Below are positions 58,711-63,333 of a stretch of 63,333 bases of DNA, piece by piece. Position 1 is the first letter of the stretch, and each line of letters begins with the position of its first letter. Source of the DNA: an uncultured Anaerovibrio sp. (GTDB lineage Bacteria; Bacillota; Negativicutes; Selenomonadales; Selenomonadaceae); assembly GCA_934203205.1 (NCBI GenBank), contig CAKPYV010000009.1, forward strand, positions 1 to 63,333. The letters are read 5' to 3'. The translations under genes and the position numbers were made by a program. The notes under the pieces were generated by a model. That model was given only the letters and a program-made list of their open reading frames with translations, made no database searches and was not told the origin of the DNA.

Positions 58711-59609
58711 TACTTATCCTCCTGCCCTATATTTTCCTGCTCTACAGCCTGATTCACTATATTATCCTCATCGTTGCCACAGTTGCACTCACATTTGTCC
58801 TTTTTCTGATGAGGACGCCACTGGAAGCCTGTTCCCTTCTCCCTATCTCCCCCAGCCAGCATACCAAAAATCTTGCGGGTTCTGGCATCCTGAAATACCT
58901 CTCTTGATGTACCGCTGCATACCACACCCTTGTCCATCAAAACAACCTGGTCTGCATGGCGAGCCACCATATTCAAATCATGGGACACAAGAATAATGGC
59001 CATATCCTCATTATTTTGCAAATCCTCCAAAATTTCATAGAAAATTTCTAAACCATTTTGATCCACACCTGATACCGGTTCATCCAACAGCAGTAAATCC
59101 GGCATAGGATTCAAGGCCAGGGCCACCAATACCCGCTGCAGTTCACCGCCGGACAAGGCACCTAAACGGCGGTCTATTAGCTCTGCCGCTCTAACACGAC
59201 TCAGGCATCTGATGATTTCCTGTCTATTATTTACCGGCAGCAGCCACACAGGCCTTTGACTAAGACAGGCCGCAAACAAATCCTGTACCGTAATAGGAGC
59301 GCTAACATCAAATTTCAAATACTGAGGTACATAGCCAATAACTGGGTTCCCTGTATGCTTTCCCTTAGCATCTGTATATTTCAATTTGCCCGTGTGGGGA
59401 ATTTCTCCCAATATAGCCTTCAGCAGGGTACTTTTGCCTGCTCCATTAGGTCCGATGATGGCAGTTAGCTGTCCACAGTGAACATGTATATTTACATCTT
59501 CAAAAATCACCAATCTGCCTGCTTTGACACCAAAATTCTCTATTTTCGTACAACACAATCTAGCGCAATCCTTTTGGGAGCTGGCATGATGAAAAAGTTT
59601 TTTTAACAT
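58710..59609 (-). CDS. Zn/Mn-type metal ABC transporter ATPase (ZnuC-like)
   Basis: A 299-residue ABC ATPase. Walker A GPNGAGKSTLLKAILG near residue 53, signature LSGGELQRVLVALAL near 153, Walker B LLLLDEPVSGVD near 175 and H-loop VSHD near 210. A cysteine-containing N-terminus (KDCARLCCTK) and a C-terminal tail with KCECNCGNDED exceed the usual length of about 250 and could bind metal. It starts 12 bases after the ABC-2 permease, inside a five-gene operon. Confidence 0.88.
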   Translation of the reverse strand: MLKKLFHHASSQKDCARLCCTKIENFGVKAGRLVIFEDVNIHVHCGQLTAIIGPNGAGKSTLLKAILGEIPHTGKLKYTDAKGKHTGNPVIGYVPQYLKFDVSAPITVQDLFAACLSQRPVWLLPVNNRQEIIRCLSRVRAAELIDRRLGALSGGELQRVLVALALNPMPDLLLLDEPVSGVDQNGLEIFYEILEDLQNNEDMAIILVSHDLNMVARHADQVVLMDKGVVCSGTSREVFQDARTRKIFGMLAGGDREKGTGFQWRPHQKKDKCECNCGNDEDNIVNQAVEQENIGQEDK

Positions 59610-59621
59610 AAATAATCCTCT

Positions 59622-60362
59622 TTATTTGGTCAATCTAAGATAAGCCCAGCGAGCCATACCGAAAAACAGCAATGCATATAGTATTAATACTATCACTGAT
59701 GTCAAGGCCACTGGCTGAGACAGGGCAATGCCCCGCAGCAAATAACTGGTATGGGTTAATGGCAGCATCTGAATAGCATAGCGTACCAAATCCGGCAGAG
59801 TATGCACTGAGAAAAATGTGCCGCATAAAAAGGACATAGGCAACAAAATATAAGTATTTACCTGGCCCATTTCCTCATAGGTACTAATGGTCATGGCCGC
59901 AAAAAAACCAATCTCTGAAAATATAATGCAATTCAGCACCAATACCAGCAAAAACAGTGCCGACAACTGCAATTGGGCCCCAAATAATTCTGCCAAAAGC
60001 AAAATAATAGCTGAGGAAATCAAACCTCGCAGCACTGCAGCCAGCACCTTGCCAATAACAAAGGCCTCTGGAATTACCGGCGCAATAATATATTCTTCCA
60101 AACTTTTGTGATAAATCCTTTCTGAATGTACCGGTGTAACACTATTAAAGCTGATATTCATAGAATTTAGCGCCAAAATACCCGGCACCAAAAAATCCAA
60201 ATAGGACCCGTCAGTTACCTGAATACTACGGCCAAGTCCCCAACCAAAGGCTACCATATATAACAAAGGAGCCACCATACGGCTAAAAATAAATTTTTTA
60301 AGTCTGCGATGCAGTACAACCCAATCCCGCCAAAATACAGTCCATATATCCTGCCACAGCAT
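59622..60362 (-). CDS. ABC-2 type transporter permease
   Basis: A 246-residue inner-membrane permease with about six helices, of the NodJ/DrrB-like ABC-2 type. ALNSMNISFNSVTPVHSERI near residue 88 and LPLTHTSYLLRGIALSQPV near 193 are characteristic. It overlaps the ATPase gene stop at one base, so they form one exporter. The substrate could be a drug, lipid or polysaccharide; the motif set does not tell. Confidence 0.88.
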   Translation of the reverse strand: MLWQDIWTVFWRDWVVLHRRLKKFIFSRMVAPLLYMVAFGWGLGRSIQVTDGSYLDFLVPGILALNSMNISFNSVTPVHSERIYHKSLEEYIIAPVIPEAFVIGKVLAAVLRGLISSAIILLLAELFGAQLQLSALFLLVLVLNCIIFSEIGFFAAMTISTYEEMGQVNTYILLPMSFLCGTFFSVHTLPDLVRYAIQMLPLTHTSYLLRGIALSQPVALTSVIVLILYALLFFGMARWAYLRLTK

Positions 60363-61225
60363 TATATACCCTCCCTTCGGCCAGTTAACTCTATAAATAC
60401 ATCTTCCAGATTGGAACGACGAATATGAGAGGAGTCCAATGTAGCAACAAAGCCAGCTGCCTCTTCCTTGCTGTCAAAGAATTTGAACTGACGACCTTCC
60501 TCTGTCTGCCATTCCACAGTATAGCGTCCCATTTGCTGACAGAAGGAGGCTGGTGTATCTATATCCACCAACTTACCTTTGTTGATAATAGCTACTCTAT
60601 TGCAAAGATTTTCCGCTTCCTCAATATAATGGGTGGTCAACAGCACTGTTACTCCCTGAGCTGCCATTTCTCGTATCAAATCCCAAATACGATGGCGAAC
60701 CTGGGGATCCAAGGCCACTGTAGGCTCATCCATAAACAAAATCTGTGGTTTGTGAATCAAGGCTCTGGCTATCAAAAGCCGTCTTTTCATGCCCCCTGAC
60801 AGCTGTCTTGGAGACATATTCACAGTATCTTCCAATTCGATATAATGAAGCAATTCCTGTATTCTCTCCTGCCGCTGCTGCTTATCCATATGATGCAGTC
60901 TGCCGTGAAGCTCCATATTCTGCCCCACTGTCAAATCCATATCAAAATTTATATGCTGAGGTACTACCCCAATCATAGCCTTAATGGCCTTCTCATTCTT
61001 TTCTATGGATATACCATTATATTTAATCTCCCCAGCTGTTTTCCTTGTCTGCATGGTCAGCATTCTAATGGTAGTTGTTTTGCCTGCACCATTAGGCCCC
61101 AGCAAGCCAAAAATTTCTCCCTGGGCAATTTCAAAGGACAAATCATCAACAGCCTTCTTGGCGACCATTTTGCCATCCCGTCCCTTGCGAATAAATTCCT
61201 TGGTCAATCCCTTAACTTTTATCAA
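60362..61225 (-). CDS. ABC exporter ATPase (DrrA/NodI-like)
   Basis: A 287-residue ATPase. Walker A GPNGAGKTTTIRML near residue 44, signature LSGGMKRRLLIARAL near 138, Walker B LFMDEPTVALDPQVR near 160, H-loop TTHYIEEAENLCNR near 190, and a C-terminal regulatory extension ending IELTGRREGI. The TTG start (IKVKGLTKEF) is chosen because AGGTGA lies 5 bases upstream; the earlier GTG overlaps that site. It pairs with the ABC-2 permease. Confidence 0.88.
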   Translation of the reverse strand: MIKVKGLTKEFIRKGRDGKMVAKKAVDDLSFEIAQGEIFGLLGPNGAGKTTTIRMLTMQTRKTAGEIKYNGISIEKNEKAIKAMIGVVPQHINFDMDLTVGQNMELHGRLHHMDKQQRQERIQELLHYIELEDTVNMSPRQLSGGMKRRLLIARALIHKPQILFMDEPTVALDPQVRHRIWDLIREMAAQGVTVLLTTHYIEEAENLCNRVAIINKGKLVDIDTPASFCQQMGRYTVEWQTEEGRQFKFFDSKEEAAGFVATLDSSHIRRSNLEDVFIELTGRREGI

Positions 61226-61255
61226 AAATATCACCTGCCAATTTTTATTGATTTC

Positions 61256-61540
61256 TCATTTTATTTTACTTTTTCGTACGTAAGTATCAGTAGCCACATC
61301 CAGCATTTCCTTCCAACTGCTGAATCTAGTATTTTTTACCACATGGGCATCCATATTTTCCTCTGGCAAATCCTCAAAATCCTGCTGGATTTCGATATGA
61401 AAGCCTCCACCTAGTAAAAATTTCTCAAAACTGCGATATTTTGTATATTTCCGCATAAAAGATGTATTAAACAAATCCTCAAAGCTCACCTGCACAGGCA
61501 TACTGCCTGGCAGCTGATAATACCCCATTAACTTTACCAT
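61256..61540 (-). CDS. Conserved small protein of unknown function
   Basis: A 94-residue protein without signal peptide or membrane helix that I do not recognise. Aromatic and charged residues alternate (TKYRSFEKFLLGGGFHIEI, SWKEMLDVATDTYVRKSKIK). GGAGG lies 6 bases before the ATG, so it is a real gene. It is the first gene of an operon with an ABC-2 exporter and a ZnuBC-like importer (gaps 30, 0, 12 and overlap 1). It may be a regulator or accessory factor, but this is guesswork. Confidence 0.7.
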   Translation of the reverse strand: MVKLMGYYQLPGSMPVQVSFEDLFNTSFMRKYTKYRSFEKFLLGGGFHIEIQQDFEDLPEENMDAHVVKNTRFSSWKEMLDVATDTYVRKSKIK

Positions 61541-61592
61541 ATTTTGCCTCCATGATTAAACTGTAACTAACATTATAACTCATTGTCAACAA

Positions 61593-61620
61593 GAAAAAAA
61601 GAAGCCCCTGCTGGAGCTTC
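61593..61620 (-). terminator. Terminator of the dicarboxylate/amino acid symporter gene
   Basis: GAAGCTCC/GGGGCTTC hairpin (one mismatch) with a T7 tail on the minus strand, right after the symporter stop. Confidence 0.85.
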
Positions 61621-61631
61621 TCAAAATCAAT

Positions 61632-62903
61632 TTAGATTTTTCCCTGCAAATCATGATCCGTCATGGCACATACACAGGAATCGGACCATACATTTTCTGC
61701 TGTCTCAATCATATCAATAACTGTAAAGATAGGCAGAATAATACCCATTATTCCCAGTGGCACTCCCAAAGAGGACATAAGAGACAGGGTAAGGAAATAA
61801 CACCCCATTGGCACACCTGCATTACCTACTGCTGCCAGCACAGCTACAAAAAGCCAGGTAATCATGGTGCCCATAGTCAGCTCAATGCCTGCATTCTGCA
61901 TAACGAATAAGGATGTGGTCAATATAAAAGCCGCACAGCCATTCATATTAATAGTGGTGCAAATAGGCAGAACAAAACGAGAAACCTTGGTATTAACCTT
62001 TAGATTGTTTTCTGCAGAAGCCAGAGTGACTGGCAAGGTACCAGCAGAGCTTTTAGTAAAGAGAGCTACAGCCACCGCTGGGGACATTTGACGGAAAACA
62101 TACAAAGGATTCAGACCTCTAACCAACAAGAACAATGGCAGTACAATGAAGAACTGAATCATATTGCCCCCTAGCACTACAGCTACATATTTGCCCAAGG
62201 AGCCCACGATAACACCAGCCTCAATCTGAGCGGAAAGCTGGGAGGCAAAGGCCAAGATACCAATAGGCAAAACATAGAGAATACCTCTTATCATGGTGAA
62301 AAGCAACTCCTGCAAGCCCTTGATACCCTTCAACAGTACTTCTCTATTATCAGTCTTAGGCATAAAGGCCAGAGCCAAGCCTGCAAAGGCTGCAATCAAC
62401 AATACAGAAAGCACATTGCCAGCCAGGAATGGCTGCAGCACATTGTTTGGAATTACCGAGAGAAAATGCTCATAATATGTCAGCTTCTCCAGCTTTTGAG
62501 GTACATCCCCAGCAGCTGCGCCAACAATATCCGCTGGCAAATTACCTGGAGCAATAACATTGTAGAGAATCAACCCTACCAATGCTGCTGAAAAAGTAGT
62601 CAGCAGGGTATAAGTAACGGCATGGATAAATATTTTACCGGTTTCCTTCTTACCTCCCAGCTCTGCCAAGGTAGTAATAACAGCCAAGGCAATAGTTGGC
62701 ACAGCAATAAACTGAAATAATCTGGTAAATACAGTAGCCACAAAATCAAAGAAACCATTGAGAGATGGTATCTGCATCCAACCTAAAACGGCACCAATCA
62801 GCAAAGCACCAAACCAAAGTATCAGCTGCTTTCTCTGAGCTTGGGGACTACTCTTGGCCATTGCCTCCTTGGCAGTCTCCTCAACAGACTTATTATTTTC
62901 CAT
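61632..62903 (-). CDS. Dicarboxylate/amino acid:cation symporter (DAACS family)
   Basis: A 423-residue sodium- or proton-coupled symporter of the glutamate/C4-dicarboxylate family. The serine-rich hairpin motif TKSSAGTLPVT is near residue 285, NMNGCAAFILTTSLFV near 318, and GNAGVPMGCYFLTLSLMSS near 360, with RLFQFIAVPTIALAV near 60. About eight helices and two re-entrant loops are expected. Glutamate, aspartate or C4-dicarboxylates are possible substrates. Single gene with its own promoter and terminator. Confidence 0.9.
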   Translation of the reverse strand: MENNKSVEETAKEAMAKSSPQAQRKQLILWFGALLIGAVLGWMQIPSLNGFFDFVATVFTRLFQFIAVPTIALAVITTLAELGGKKETGKIFIHAVTYTLLTTFSAALVGLILYNVIAPGNLPADIVGAAAGDVPQKLEKLTYYEHFLSVIPNNVLQPFLAGNVLSVLLIAAFAGLALAFMPKTDNREVLLKGIKGLQELLFTMIRGILYVLPIGILAFASQLSAQIEAGVIVGSLGKYVAVVLGGNMIQFFIVLPLFLLVRGLNPLYVFRQMSPAVAVALFTKSSAGTLPVTLASAENNLKVNTKVSRFVLPICTTINMNGCAAFILTTSLFVMQNAGIELTMGTMITWLFVAVLAAVGNAGVPMGCYFLTLSLMSSLGVPLGIMGIILPIFTVIDMIETAENVWSDSCVCAMTDHDLQGKI

Positions 62904-62962
62904 AAATATAACCTTCCTTCAGCTAAAACATCTTTATAACATATATTAAAACTATGTATTGT

Positions 62963-62991
62963 ACTTTACCACATTGCGCCAGATATGTCAA
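62963..62991 (-). promoter_or_regulatory. Promoter of the symporter gene
   Basis: TTGACA and TAAAGT separated by 17 bases on the minus strand, about 60 bases upstream of the start codon. Confidence 0.6.
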
Positions 62992-62999
62992 ATTGTATA

Positions 63000-63333
63000 C
63001 AAAATATTATCAAACACACTCTATAATTTAATCACTGAAATTCTGATTTGTCGAGTTACCTCTCTCCCTAGAGTTGTAAATATAATTCGGGATGTCAAAG
63101 GTTATCGAAATACAGCCTGCGGTCATAACGACTTTTGCTCTGTCCGACTTAATGGCCCTATCTGATGGTTTATACTTACGCACAAATACCGCTTGTCGCT
63201 GAGCCAATTCACAGAGGCCGTAATGATAGAGAGTGCCACCGGGGCCACTTTTGCTACGCAAAAGCAGGAGTCTCCCGACGCAAAAGTGTCATGCCCCTCC
63301 GGCTGTTGCCGAATCATTCTGCCTTTACTGTAC
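63000..63333 (-). other. Unassigned right edge, structured and possibly mobile-element derived
   Basis: No convincing gene. One minus-strand frame is open from the window edge down to 63123 and ends QKSL-stop, but its composition does not look like a protein family I know. Inverted repeats include ACTTTTGC/GCAAAAGT (near 63248 and 63284). The region could be the 3' tail of a transposon or other gene beyond the window. Confidence 0.3.

Noticed and set aside
1..63333. CRISPR arrays, rRNA genes, prophage or replication origin
   Set aside because: No regularly spaced repeats, rRNA-like sequence, phage gene cluster or dnaA-box cluster was seen.

Overview
This 63 kb window looks like a core chromosomal segment of a strictly anaerobic Firmicute, most plausibly a diderm Negativicute (Acidaminococcaceae/Phascolarctobacterium-like). 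The name is an inference from gene content: a PolC-type replicase, [FeFe] hydrogenase, indolepyruvate:ferredoxin oxidoreductase, corrinoid adenosyltransferase, and the cmk-plsC-ispH-rpsA and der-plsY blocks. Nearly all genes lie on the minus strand. The exceptions are the cobalt/nickel importer (54.9-57.4 kb) and one candidate small RNA (49.5 kb).

Left edge (1-0.95 kb): decayed accessory DNA with a truncated nuclease-like ORF, a DUF1016 (YhcG-type) fragment and a candidate small RNA with its own promoter and terminator. 0.95-9.3 kb: a DUF362 ferredoxin protein, an alanine/glycine symporter, both halves of D-glutamate cyclase as separate genes, 5-oxoprolinase pxpC-pxpB-pxpA, and a D-amino-acid aminotransferase. 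This reads as a D-amino acid/5-oxoproline locus. 9.3-13.4 kb: a three-hairpin repeat, an [FeFe] hydrogenase with a GltD-like flavoprotein partner, and tRNA-Leu. 13.5-18.5 kb: an arylpyruvate oxidation cluster (acyltransferase, iorA, iorB, paaK-like) and tRNA-Pro. 18.6-25.5 kb: housekeeping genes (corrinoid adenosyltransferase, ndk, gamma-carbonic anhydrase, CCA transferase), the pheB-like/hom/thrB operon and a SIMPL protein.

25.6-49.3 kb is a long co-directional block. It holds a PolC that lacks the usual inserted exonuclease, then plsY, der, a DUF512 radical-SAM protein, rpsA, ispH, plsC, cmk, aroA, a BaiN-like flavoprotein, rluB, folate genes folK/B/P/E, queA, a SpoIID-like protein, queH and ruvB/ruvA. 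An IS607-family element (degenerate tnpA, intact tnpB, probable omega-RNA) sits between the Shine-Dalgarno left behind cmk and the plsC start codon.

49.3-63.3 kb: a second copy of the candidate small RNA, a secreted TNT-domain toxin with a translationally coupled probable immunity protein, an MFS exporter, alaS, the divergent cbiMQO importer, tRNA-Arg, a five-gene operon joining an ABC-2 exporter to a Zn/Mn-type ABC importer without a binding protein, a dicarboxylate/amino acid symporter, and an unassigned right edge.

The strongest candidates for something new are the duplicated small RNA (covarying terminator stems, perfect promoters, an oppositely oriented flanking motif), the TNT toxin-immunity pair and the exonuclease-less PolC. 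All functions are read from sequence and family knowledge; no database search was run.
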